DNA of 5,319 bases from Solirubrobacterales bacterium (GTDB lineage Bacteria; Actinomycetota; Thermoleophilia; Solirubrobacterales; Solirubrobacteraceae), in the NCBI GenBank assembly GCA_017354065.1, contig JAFMRN010000184.1, positions 1 to 5,319 of the forward strand, read 5' to 3'. The stretch's first letter is position 1, and every line of letters begins with the position of its first letter. Both the position numbers and the translations under genes were made by a program. Below the pieces are notes generated by a model. It was given only the letters and a program-made list of their open reading frames with translations. It searched no databases and had not been told where the DNA came from. This document shows, one piece after another, positions 1 to 5,319 of this stretch.

Positions 1-682
1 GGACTGGCGCCACTTCGAGATCGAGCCCGACCAGACGCCGATCGCCACGGACTTCACGCTGCCCCCGGACATCGGCTCGGTCGCCTTCGGGTTGGCCGCG
101 GCCGCGCTGCACCCCTCAAATGTCACGTTCCTGTCCCCGACCCCGGTCCAGGGCCACCCGGAGATCCGCGTGCTGGAGGAGCTGCGCGGCGTCGGCGTGC
201 CGATCCACATCCCAGATGACGGCCTGTCGATCAGCATCGAGCACGACGGCACCCCGCCGGTCGCCGGCCGCCTCGACTGCCGGGAGATCCCGGACATGGT
301 GCCGGTCCTCTCGACGCTGGCGAGCCGCGCGCGCGGGCGCACCGTGCTGAGCCACGTCAGTCACGTGCGGCTGAAGGAGTCCGACCGTGTCCAGTCGATG
401 CTGCAGCTGCGCAAGATGGGCGCCGAGGTGGAGTTTGACGGCAACGACCTGGAGTTCCACGGGGTCGAGCGCCTGCACGGCGCCGAGCTGTCCTCCTACA
501 ACGACCACCGCGTGCTGATGGCCCTCGCGGTCGCCGGCTCGACCGTGTCACAGGGCATGACCGAGCTGTCCTACCCGCACGCGTACAAGATCTCCTACCC
601 GGAGTTCGTCTCCCACATGCGCGAGCTCGGGGTGCCGCTCGCGGTCTCCAACGGCGTGCCTGAAGCGCTGTGCCCGAGCTGA
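1..682 (+). CDS. EPSP-synthase-like protein (AroA family), C-terminal half, 5' end outside window
   Basis: The open frame enters from the left edge (first full codon at base 2) and ends at TGA 680-682, giving about 226 residues, roughly half of a usual 420-440 aa AroA protein. AroA family enzymes transfer the enolpyruvyl group of PEP to shikimate-3-phosphate in the cytoplasm. Family landmarks are visible in order. A D-I-G-S-V-A-F block followed by L-A-A-A-A-L corresponds to the GDxSSA stretch. REIPDM (281-298) carries the catalytic Asp. LKESDR (371-388) holds the Lys, Glu and Arg that contact substrate and PEP. YNDHR (497-511) carries the PEP-binding Arg. SYPEF lies near the end. The catalytic signature is therefore intact, but the GDxSSA stretch reads PDIGSV. 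The following ligase gene overlaps its 3' end by 13 bp. Being joined to a CoA ligase and an acyl-CoA dehydrogenase, rather than to aro genes, suggests a specialised paralogue, perhaps a shikimate-dehydrating enzyme in a CHC-CoA-like route. A genuine housekeeping aroA at the end of another operon remains possible. The fold is certain; the specialised role is inferred. Confidence 0.9.
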   Translation, partial: DWRHFEIEPDQTPIATDFTLPPDIGSVAFGLAAAALHPSNVTFLSPTPVQGHPEIRVLEELRGVGVPIHIPDDGLSISIEHDGTPPVAGRLDCREIPDMVPVLSTLASRARGRTVLSHVSHVRLKESDRVQSMLQLRKMGAEVEFDGNDLEFHGVERLHGAELSSYNDHRVLMALAVAGSTVSQGMTELSYPHAYKISYPEFVSHMRELGVPLAVSNGVPEALCPS

Positions 683-2073
683 TCGGCGACGCCGTCCGGC
701 GCCACGCGGCCGAACGGCCGGACGCCACGGCGGTGATCGAGGTATCTGAACGCGGCGACCGCGCATGGACCTGGGCTGAGCTCCAACAGGCGATCCCGGT
801 GCTTGACATCGAGCGCGGTGACACGGTCGCCTACCAGCTGCCGAACCGGCTCGAGTTCGTCGCCCTGACCCTGGCGATCGTGGAGGCCGGCGGCACCTGC
901 ATGCCGCTGATGCCGATCTTCCGCGAGCGCGACCTGGAGTTCATGCTGCAAGCGGCCCGGCCCAAGGCGCTGTTCGTACCGGCCGAGCCGTTCCGCGGGC
1001 ACGATCACGTCGCGATGGCGCGCGGCTTTGACGTGCCGGTCGTCCCGGTGGACACGTTTTCCGCGGGATCGGCCTCAAAGGCCGATACCCGCGCCACACA
1101 CGACCAGGCCGTGCAGCTCTTGTTCACCTCTGGCACCAGCGGCGAGCCCAAGGGCGTGCTGCACCGCCACGACGTGCTGATGCGCGCCGCCGCCAAGCAC
1201 GCGCGGCACTTCGGTCTCGACCACAGCGACGTGATCTTCAGCCCGGCGCCGCTGGCACATCAGACCGGCTTCCTGTACGGGATGTGGCTGGCGCTGAGCA
1301 TCGGTGCGACGCTGGTGGTCCAGGAGGTCTGGGAAGGCCAGCGCGGCTTTGACGCGATGGAACGCCACCAGGTCAGCTTCGTCCAGGTCGCGACCCCGTT
1401 CCTGGCGGACCTGGTCGCGATCAACAAACCGCTGCCCGCGCTGAAGACCTTCGTCGCGACCGGCGCGACGGTCCCGCGGGAGCTCGCGCGCCAAGCGCGG
1501 GACGTGCTCGGCGCCAAGGTGGTCGGCGGGTTCGGCACGACCGAGACCTGCATGGCGGCCGTCGGCGATCGCTGGGACACCGACGGGCGTGCGATGGAGG
1601 GTGTGCGCTTGCGGGTGCGCGACGAATTCGAGATCCAGACCGACACGCCGATGATCGGCTATCTGAACCGGCCCGACCTCACCGCCGCCGCCTTCACCGA
1701 CGATGGCTGGTACCGCACCGGCGACCTCGCGACGCTCGAGGACGGCGAGCTGCGGATCACCGGCCGCGTCAAGGACGTGATCAACCGCGGCGGTGAGAAG
1801 GTCCCGGTGGCCGAGGTCGAGCAGCTGATGTACGAGTTGGAAGGCGTGCGCGAGGTCGCGATCGTCGCGATGCCGGACCCGCGCCTCGGTGAGCGCGCCT
1901 GCGCCTATGTCGTCGGCGACGTGACGCTGGAGCAGGTCCGCGCACATCTCGACGCACGCCGCCTGGCGAAGCCATACTGGCCCGAGCGGGTCGAGCATCT
2001 GGCTGAGCTGCCCAAGACACCGTCCGGAAAGATCAAGAAATACGTACTGCGGGAGATGGTTGATGGACTTTGA
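670..2073 (+). CDS. acyl-CoA ligase of the cyclohexanecarboxylate-CoA ligase type (ANL superfamily)
   Basis: This 467-residue cytoplasmic enzyme should adenylate a carboxylic acid with ATP and then form its CoA thioester. The ANL motifs are complete: P-loop TSGTSGEPKG (153-162), FGTTE (288-292), YRTGD (348-352), the hinge region GRVKD (365-369) followed by NRGGEK (372-377), and PKTPSGKIKK (448-457) with catalytic Lys454. Two stretches are diagnostic of the branch containing cyclohexanecarboxylate/cyclohexenecarboxylate-CoA ligase and FadK: PLMPIFRERDLEFML in the N-terminal domain, and AHQTGFLYG around His197. The protein is shorter than the usual 510-550 aa, with a compressed segment between WAEL and RGD. 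Start choice: an in-frame TGA at 661-663 leaves GTG 670 as the first usable start. No strong Shine-Dalgarno precedes it, so translation is probably coupled to the upstream AroA-like gene, which it overlaps by 13 bp. It overlaps the acyl-CoA dehydrogenase gene by 11 bp. The substrate is not proven; an alicyclic acid derived from shikimate is the best guess, and a medium-chain fatty acid or aryl acid is the alternative. Confidence 0.92.
   Translation: MPELIGDAVRRHAAERPDATAVIEVSERGDRAWTWAELQQAIPVLDIERGDTVAYQLPNRLEFVALTLAIVEAGGTCMPLMPIFRERDLEFMLQAARPKALFVPAEPFRGHDHVAMARGFDVPVVPVDTFSAGSASKADTRATHDQAVQLLFTSGTSGEPKGVLHRHDVLMRAAAKHARHFGLDHSDVIFSPAPLAHQTGFLYGMWLALSIGATLVVQEVWEGQRGFDAMERHQVSFVQVATPFLADLVAINKPLPALKTFVATGATVPRELARQARDVLGAKVVGGFGTTETCMAAVGDRWDTDGRAMEGVRLRVRDEFEIQTDTPMIGYLNRPDLTAAAFTDDGWYRTGDLATLEDGELRITGRVKDVINRGGEKVPVAEVEQLMYELEGVREVAIVAMPDPRLGERACAYVVGDVTLEQVRAHLDARRLAKPYWPERVEHLAELPKTPSGKIKKYVLREMVDGL
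2051..2055 (+). promoter_or_regulatory. Shine-Dalgarno site for the acyl-CoA dehydrogenase gene
   Basis: GGGAG lies 7 nt before the ATG at 2063, inside the end of the ligase gene. It favours ATG 2063 over the TTG one codon earlier (2060). Confidence 0.7.
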
Positions 2074-3181
2074 GGCGCTGAAGGCAGAGATCCGTGATTA
2101 CGTCGACACACGCGGTGAGTATTGGACCGAGCGGATCGAGGCCGAGAACGCCGTCTCCCCGGAGCTCTGGAACGAGCTGCGCGAACGCGGCTATCTGTCG
2201 CTCGCCGGCCCGACAGAACTCGGCGGCAAGGGCCTCCCGTTCACGAAGTACCTGGAGCTGCTGGAGCTGTTCGCACGGCCGCACGCATCGCTGCGGATGA
2301 TCGTGCACGTGTCCAACGGCACCTGGCGCTCACTGGCACCGCACGTGGATGCCGAGCAGCGCGAGAAGTTCCTGAAGCCGCTGATCGCCGGGCAGATCAA
2401 GGTCGCCTTCACCCTGACCGAGCCGCACAACGGGACCGGCGCGGACATCACGACGTATGTGGAGCGTGAGGGCGACAGCTACTACCTGACCGGTGAGAAG
2501 CACCTGATCACCTTCGGGCACATCGCTGACTACCTGCTGTTGTTCGCGCGCGTGCGCGGGTCGGCCGGCGCCGAGGGGACCGTAGCGCTGCTGGTACCCG
2601 CTCACGGCGAGGGCATCCAGAACAACCTGATGGGCGACTCGCTCGGCGTGCGCGGCACCGACCACTCGCATTTGATCTTCAACCGTGCGCCGGTGCCGGT
2701 CGCGAACCGCCTCGGCGCTGAGGGTGACGGTCTCAGCGTCGCGCTCGGCGGGTTCCTGGTGCCGAGCCGGATCAGCGTCGCGATGACCTGCGTCGGGCTG
2801 GCCCAGAAGGCGCTGGACCTTGCGGTCGAATTCTCCAAGACGCGCGTGACCTTCGGCAAGCCGATCGCCGCGCGCCAGGCGATCGCCTTCCGCCTAGCCG
2901 AGGCCTCCGCTGACCTCCAGGCCGCGCGCCAGCTGACGCTGTTCGCCGCCGACCAGTGGGAGAACCACGGGGGCGGGGCCGCTGAGTCAGCGCAGGCGAA
3001 GCTGTTCGCCTCCGAGATGCTCCAGCGCGTGACAGACCACGCCTCCGCTGTGTTCGGCGGGATCGGCTACTTCGCGTCCTCGCCGATTGAGCGCGTCTAC
3101 CGCGACGCGCGCGCCCAGCGCTTCGAGGAGGGCACGGTCGAGGTCCAGAAGCAGACCATCGCACGCGCCCTCCTCGGTTAG
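2063..3181 (+). CDS. acyl-CoA dehydrogenase family flavoprotein
   Basis: This 372-residue protein spans the whole acyl-CoA dehydrogenase fold: helical N-domain, beta middle domain and helical C-domain. The family introduces, or in special cases removes or migrates, an alpha-beta double bond in an acyl-CoA, using FAD. Visible signatures are FTLTEP (116-121) followed by NGTGAD (123-128), the first ACAD signature in its less common form; R261-x2-FG-x6-Q272, the FAD/dimer contact motif; GGIGY (332-336) leading to YRDAR (346-350); and FEEGT (354-358), where Glu356 aligns with the catalytic base of the medium-chain enzyme type. All expected active residues are present, so it should be an active flavoenzyme. 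ATG 2063 has a GGGAG site 7 nt upstream, and the gene overlaps the ligase by 11 bp, indicating translational coupling. It is the last gene of the operon, ending with TAG 47 bp before the convergent MFS gene. In this context the likely substrate is the CoA thioester made by the upstream ligase, for example a cyclohexane- or cyclohexenecarboxyl-CoA. General fatty-acid oxidation cannot be excluded. Confidence 0.92.
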   Translation: MDFEALKAEIRDYVDTRGEYWTERIEAENAVSPELWNELRERGYLSLAGPTELGGKGLPFTKYLELLELFARPHASLRMIVHVSNGTWRSLAPHVDAEQREKFLKPLIAGQIKVAFTLTEPHNGTGADITTYVEREGDSYYLTGEKHLITFGHIADYLLLFARVRGSAGAEGTVALLVPAHGEGIQNNLMGDSLGVRGTDHSHLIFNRAPVPVANRLGAEGDGLSVALGGFLVPSRISVAMTCVGLAQKALDLAVEFSKTRVTFGKPIAARQAIAFRLAEASADLQAARQLTLFAADQWENHGGGAAESAQAKLFASEMLQRVTDHASAVFGGIGYFASSPIERVYRDARAQRFEEGTVEVQKQTIARALLG

Positions 3182-3228
3182 ATCAAGCGCCCACAAAAAC
3201 GACGAGACGCCGGATCCGTGGCCTTGGC
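3182..3228. other. short convergent intergenic gap, no clear terminator
   Basis: These 47 bp separate the stop codon of the acyl-CoA dehydrogenase gene from that of the MFS gene. The gap contains the 8-bp palindrome CGGATCCG (3211-3218), and a second one, GCCTAGGC (3227-3234), straddles the MFS stop. Neither forms a stable hairpin followed by a U-run in either direction. Confidence 0.5.
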
Positions 3229-4743
3229 CTAGGCTGCGATTTCGACATTTTCGACACCTTTCTCGAGGGGCCCGCCTCCGGGGCCATCTGACCCCTCCGG
3301 CACCCTCGTGTCTTGGTTGGTTTGAACAGGTTTGGACGACCCGGGCGCGCGCAACAGCACCAGCGCCAAGGCGATCGCGATCGCCAGCGACACGCCTCCG
3401 AACACGTAGGCCATGTGGTAACCGCCGACCAGCGCGTCAGCCCCGTGGGTCCCGCCGCGCAGCAACGACGAGGTGTGGCTGGTGGCGACCGTTCCGAGGA
3501 TCGCCAGGCCGAGCGCACCGCCGACCTGCTGGGAGACGTTCACGATCCCGGATGCGAGCCCGGCGTCGCGGTGTGGCACATCGGCCATAGCGATCGTCAT
3601 CAGCGGCGTGAAGCTGTTGCCGATCCCGAAGCCCATCGCCAGGAACGCGATGAACACCAGCGGGAAGTAGCCCGCGTGCGGACCGGCGATCCGCATCAGC
3701 GCCATCCCGCCGAGCGCCACGAGGATCCCGCCGATCATCACCTGAAGCACGCCGAAGCGCGATACCAGCCGGCGGTTCAGGCCGAGTGACAGGGCGGCGA
3801 CCATCAGCGTCCAGGGCAGGAACGCCAGGCCGGTGTCCAGCGCGCCGAAACCGGCGACCTTCTCCAGGTACAGGCTGCCGTTGAAGAACAGCCCGTACAT
3901 CGCGGTGACGATGAAGCCACGGACCACGCTGGAGCTGATCAGCCCTCGCACCCGCAACACGCGGAGCGGGAAGATCGGGTTCGGGACCCGGGCCTCCCAG
4001 CCGAAGAACGCGGCCGCCAGCACGAGCCCGAGCCCGAGCGCGCCGAGCACCGTGCCCGAGCCCCACCCGTCAGAGGATGCCTGGACGATCCCGTACACGA
4101 TCGACGCCAGCGCGCCGGTGACCAGCACCGAGCCGAACCAGTCGATCCCCTCCTTGAAGCCGAGCCCGCGGTCGTTCGGGATCAGGATCTGACCGGCCGT
4201 CGCGGCCAAGATCCCGATCGGGAGGTTCACAAAGAAGATCCAGTGCCAGTTCAGCGCCTGGGTCAACACGCCACCGAGCAGCAGCCCGAGCGTGCCGCCG
4301 GCCACCGCCGTGAACACAAACGCGCTCATCGCCTTGGCCCGCGCCTCCGGCTCGGGGAACTCCGTGACGATGATCGCCAGGATCACCGAGGCCTGTAGCG
4401 CGGCGCCGACGCCCTGAACGAAGCGCGCGCCGATCAACAGGCCCGACGAGTCGGCCAGGCCGCAGACCAGCGACGCGACCGTGAACACCGCCAGCCCGCC
4501 GAGGAACACGCGCTTGCGGCCGGCGAGGTCGCCGAGGCGCCCGGCGAACAGCAGCAGGCTGCCGAAGCTGATCAAGAACGCGTTGATCACCCAGGTCAGC
4601 TCGCCCTGGCTGAAGTGCAGCTGATGTTGGATCGAAGGCAGCGCGACGTTGACGATCATCGTGTCGAGCACGTTCATCAACTGCGCGAGGCACACTGTCG
4701 CCAGCCCCAGCCACCTACGATTATCCGAAGAAACTAATTTCAT
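3229..4743 (-). CDS. DHA2-type MFS drug/metabolite efflux permease (EmrB/QacA family, 14 TM)
   Basis: This 504-residue inner-membrane proton antiporter of the major facilitator superfamily is predicted to pump out a hydrophobic or toxic compound. Family motifs are clear. LDTMIVNVALP (26-36) is motif D1 in helix 1. GRLGDLAGRKR (68-78) is motif A in the loop between helices 2 and 3. GARFVQGVGAA (105-115) is the motif B region with its Arg. GGTLGLLLGGVL (149-160), followed by NWHWIFFVNLPIG (165-177), is the motif C region. The usual GP of motif C is GL here. Hydrophobic segments continue to about residue 465, consistent with 14 helices, followed by a hydrophilic tail of about 40 residues rich in Gly, Pro and charged residues. 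The start is ATG 4741-4743, with GGGAG 4 nt upstream. It is divergent from a TetR-family gene, the classic arrangement of a repressor-controlled efflux pump, and converges on the CoA-ligase operon. The transported compound cannot be read from the sequence; an antibiotic or the operon's own product are both possible. Confidence 0.93.
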   Translation of the reverse strand: MKLVSSDNRRWLGLATVCLAQLMNVLDTMIVNVALPSIQHQLHFSQGELTWVINAFLISFGSLLLFAGRLGDLAGRKRVFLGGLAVFTVASLVCGLADSSGLLIGARFVQGVGAALQASVILAIIVTEFPEPEARAKAMSAFVFTAVAGGTLGLLLGGVLTQALNWHWIFFVNLPIGILAATAGQILIPNDRGLGFKEGIDWFGSVLVTGALASIVYGIVQASSDGWGSGTVLGALGLGLVLAAAFFGWEARVPNPIFPLRVLRVRGLISSSVVRGFIVTAMYGLFFNGSLYLEKVAGFGALDTGLAFLPWTLMVAALSLGLNRRLVSRFGVLQVMIGGILVALGGMALMRIAGPHAGYFPLVFIAFLAMGFGIGNSFTPLMTIAMADVPHRDAGLASGIVNVSQQVGGALGLAILGTVATSHTSSLLRGGTHGADALVGGYHMAYVFGGVSLAIAIALALVLLRAPGSSKPVQTNQDTRVPEGSDGPGGGPLEKGVENVEIAA

Positions 4744-4747
4744 AGGG

Positions 4748-4752
4748 CTCCC
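4748..4752 (-). promoter_or_regulatory. Shine-Dalgarno site for the MFS gene
   Basis: On the minus strand GGGAG lies 4 nt before the ATG at 4743. The spacing is short but workable, and it supports this start over downstream candidates. Confidence 0.6.
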
Positions 4753-4756
4753 ACGC

Positions 4757-4766
4757 CGAAATTTCG
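4757..4766. repeat. perfect palindrome CGAAATTTCG near the MFS start
   Basis: A 10-bp perfect palindrome ends 14 nt upstream of the MFS start codon on the minus strand, between it and the first GGAGG-type dyad. It could be a binding site for a second regulator or a chance occurrence. Confidence 0.4.
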
Positions 4767-4774
4767 TTCTAAAC

Positions 4775-4789
4775 TGGAGGACGCCTCCA
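4775..4789. promoter_or_regulatory. candidate TetR operator, site 1
   Basis: TGGAGG-ACG-CCTCCA is a perfect dyad with 6-bp arms and a 3-bp centre, lying 32 bp upstream of the MFS start. The GGAGG-N3-CCTCC core recurs at 4855-4867 and, with one mismatch, at 4821-4833. TetR-family dimers typically bind such short inverted repeats next to their own genes; binding here is inferred. Confidence 0.55.
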
Positions 4790-4819
4790 CAAAACCCTGC
4801 CGGTAGTGTGGGGGATAAG

Positions 4820-4834
4820 TGGAGCCACCCTCCG
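4820..4834. promoter_or_regulatory. candidate TetR operator, site 2 (imperfect)
   Basis: TGGAGC-CAC-CCTCCG matches the GGAGG-N3-CCTCC core with one mismatch in the left arm. Its centre is 45 bp from that of site 1 and 34 bp from that of site 3. It overlaps a smaller dyad, GTGG-AG-CCAC (4819-4828). Confidence 0.4.
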
Positions 4835-4859
4835 CTTTCTGCAAGAAGAATAGCGGAGG
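4829..4859. repeat. 8-bp inverted repeat with 15-nt loop
   Basis: CCTCCGCT (4829-4836) is perfectly complementary to AGCGGAGG (4852-4859). The arms combine the right half of candidate operator site 2 with the left half of site 3, so part of the symmetry follows from the repeated half-sites. The additional GCT/AGC pairing extends beyond what those half-sites would give. Confidence 0.5.
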
Positions 4860-4868
4860 CTCCCTCCG
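4854..4868. promoter_or_regulatory. candidate TetR operator, site 3
   Basis: CGGAGG-CTC-CCTCCG is a perfect dyad with 6-bp arms and a 3-bp centre, 47 bp upstream of the TetR-type start codon. It shares its core with site 1. A TTTT run follows on the plus strand, so a short hairpin in RNA is an alternative reading, but the repeated core at other places in the region favours a protein-binding site. Confidence 0.55.
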
Positions 4869-4883
4869 TTTTGTGACATTCTT

Positions 4884-4893
4884 GTTAGCTAAC
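4884..4893. repeat. perfect palindrome GTTAGCTAAC near the TetR-type start
   Basis: A 10-bp perfect palindrome ends 22 nt upstream of the TetR-type start codon. Its sequence is unrelated to the GGAGG-type dyads. It could overlap the promoter -10 region or bind another factor. Confidence 0.4.
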
Positions 4894-4915
4894 GTCGCAG
4901 TGCCCGACTTTTGTG

Positions 4916-5319
4916 ATGTCCATCTCCGACAAACCACTCCGCGCCGACGCCGCCCGCAACCGCGAGAAGGTCCTCGCCGCGGCGCGTGACGCCTTCACCG
5001 AATCCGGCGCCTCAACCTCGCTGGAGGCGATCGCCCGCCGCGCCGGCGTCGGGATCGGCACGCTGTATCGCCACTTCCCCACGCGCCAGGCGCTGCTGGA
5101 GGCCGTCTACCTCGACGAGGTTGAGCAGGTCGCCCACTTCGCCAGCGAGCTGTCCGACCGCGAGCCGTGGGAGGCGCTGGAGGCGTGGGTGCGCCGCCTC
5201 GCCGACTACCTGGTGACCAAGCACGCGCTGGCGGCCGAGCTGCTCGACTACATGGACCGCGACTCACCGATGTTCATCGAGTGCCGCGGCAGCCTCGGCG
5301 ACGCCGGCGCGCCGCTGCT
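4916..5319 (+). CDS. TetR/AcrR-family transcriptional repressor, N-terminal part, cut by right edge
   Basis: The frame is open from ATG 4916 to the window end (134 full codons of a usual 190-220). Residues from about 15 to 60 form the TetR DNA-binding domain. It begins at RNREKVLAAARDAFTESG (helix 1), continues with SLEAIARRAGVGIGTLYRHF (the helix-turn-helix, with the hallmark G-x-LYxHF), and ends with PTRQALLEAV. The part that follows is the start of the helical ligand-binding and dimerisation domain, which is too variable to name a ligand. Start choice: an in-frame TAG at 4886-4888 limits the start to GTG 4913 or ATG 4916, which are adjacent codons. No Shine-Dalgarno sequence precedes them, so a short-leader or leaderless transcript is possible. 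It is divergent from the MFS permease across 172 bp containing repeated dyads, so it most likely represses the pump and itself until a ligand binds. Confidence 0.92.
   Translation, partial: MSISDKPLRADAARNREKVLAAARDAFTESGASTSLEAIARRAGVGIGTLYRHFPTRQALLEAVYLDEVEQVAHFASELSDREPWEALEAWVRRLADYLVTKHALAAELLDYMDRDSPMFIECRGSLGDAGAPL

Larger units (their letters stand above)
4744..4915. promoter_or_regulatory. divergent promoter/operator region between MFS gene and TetR-type gene
   Basis: This 172-bp region must carry both divergent promoters. It is more AT-rich than the genes on either side and dense in dyad symmetry. It holds three GGAGG-N3-CCTCC-type palindromes (4776-4788, 4821-4833, 4855-4867), the perfect palindromes CGAAATTTCG (4757-4766) and GTTAGCTAAC (4884-4893), and an 8-bp inverted repeat (4829-4836 with 4852-4859). 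No convincing -35/-10 pair is visible on either strand. One weak minus-strand candidate has TTTAGA (4768-4773) as -10, with the first palindrome in the spacer, which would suit repression by occlusion. By analogy with divergent tetR/efflux pairs, the repressor is expected to control both genes from here. Confidence 0.7.

Noticed and set aside
572..608. The Lys expected directly before SYP/SFP near the end of the AroA-like protein (E. coli Lys411) is Ile here, with Lys one position earlier.
   Set aside because: Class II EPSP synthases such as the B. subtilis and CP4 enzymes, as I recall their sequences, also lack Lys at this position, so this alone does not signal loss of function.
2060..2062. 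TTG at 2060 as the start of the acyl-CoA dehydrogenase gene.
   Set aside because: The ATG immediately after it has better Shine-Dalgarno spacing (GGGAG, 7 nt) and is the preferred codon.
3211..3297. Possible terminator hairpins between and into the convergent genes: CGGATCCG, GCCTAGGC, and GAGGGG (3265-3270) pairing with CCCCTC (3292-3297).
   Set aside because: The palindromes are short, none is followed by a T-run on the relevant strand, and the longer one lies in the MFS coding tail where GC-rich repeats are expected.
3229..3590. Long open frames on the strand opposite the MFS, ligase and other genes.
   Set aside because: They are antisense shadows produced by high-GC codon bias. Their translations are low-complexity Arg/Ala/Pro-rich and carry no recognisable domains.
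4263..4300. Motif C of the MFS permease has GL where the antiporter motif usually has GP.
   Set aside because: Many actinobacterial DHA2 permeases read G-S/T-L-G-L-L-L-G-G here, so it looks like a subfamily feature, not a defect.

Overview
The window is about two-thirds G+C, with the G/C-ending codons and the GTG start typical of Actinomycetota. The codon style resembles the Solirubrobacterales/Thermoleophilia as much as Streptomyces. That placement is an impression from base composition, not a phylogenetic result.

Left part (1-3181, + strand): three genes lie head to tail with overlapping ends, so this is almost certainly one operon that continues to the left of the window. They are the C-terminal half of an EPSP-synthase-fold protein (AroA family), an acyl-CoA ligase whose motifs match the cyclohexanecarboxylate-CoA ligase branch of the ANL superfamily, and an acyl-CoA dehydrogenase. 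An AroA-like enzyme, an alicyclic acid:CoA ligase and an acyl-CoA dehydrogenase together do not make sense as ordinary aromatic amino-acid synthesis. They fit a route that takes shikimate, or a shikimate-derived cyclohexene acid, removes oxygen substituents and handles the product as a CoA thioester. The known example is cyclohexanecarboxyl-CoA (CHC-CoA) starter-unit biosynthesis in ansatrienin/asukamycin-type actinomycete pathways and omega-cyclohexyl fatty acid producers. The key reductase (ChcA-like) and isomerase are not in this window, so the assignment is an inference.

Right part (3229-5319): a 14-helix DHA2-type MFS efflux permease on the minus strand runs convergently into the operon, leaving a 47-bp gap. 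It is divergent from a TetR/AcrR-family repressor that is cut by the right edge. The 172-bp region between permease and repressor is unusually rich in dyad symmetry. It contains three copies of a GGAGG-N3-CCTCC palindrome (one with a single mismatch), which is a good candidate operator array for the TetR protein. Two further perfect 10-bp palindromes each lie close to one of the two start codons. This looks like a self-regulated efflux module. Whether it exports the product of the left operon cannot be told from sequence.

No RNA genes, CRISPR arrays, insertion sequences or convincing intrinsic terminators were seen.
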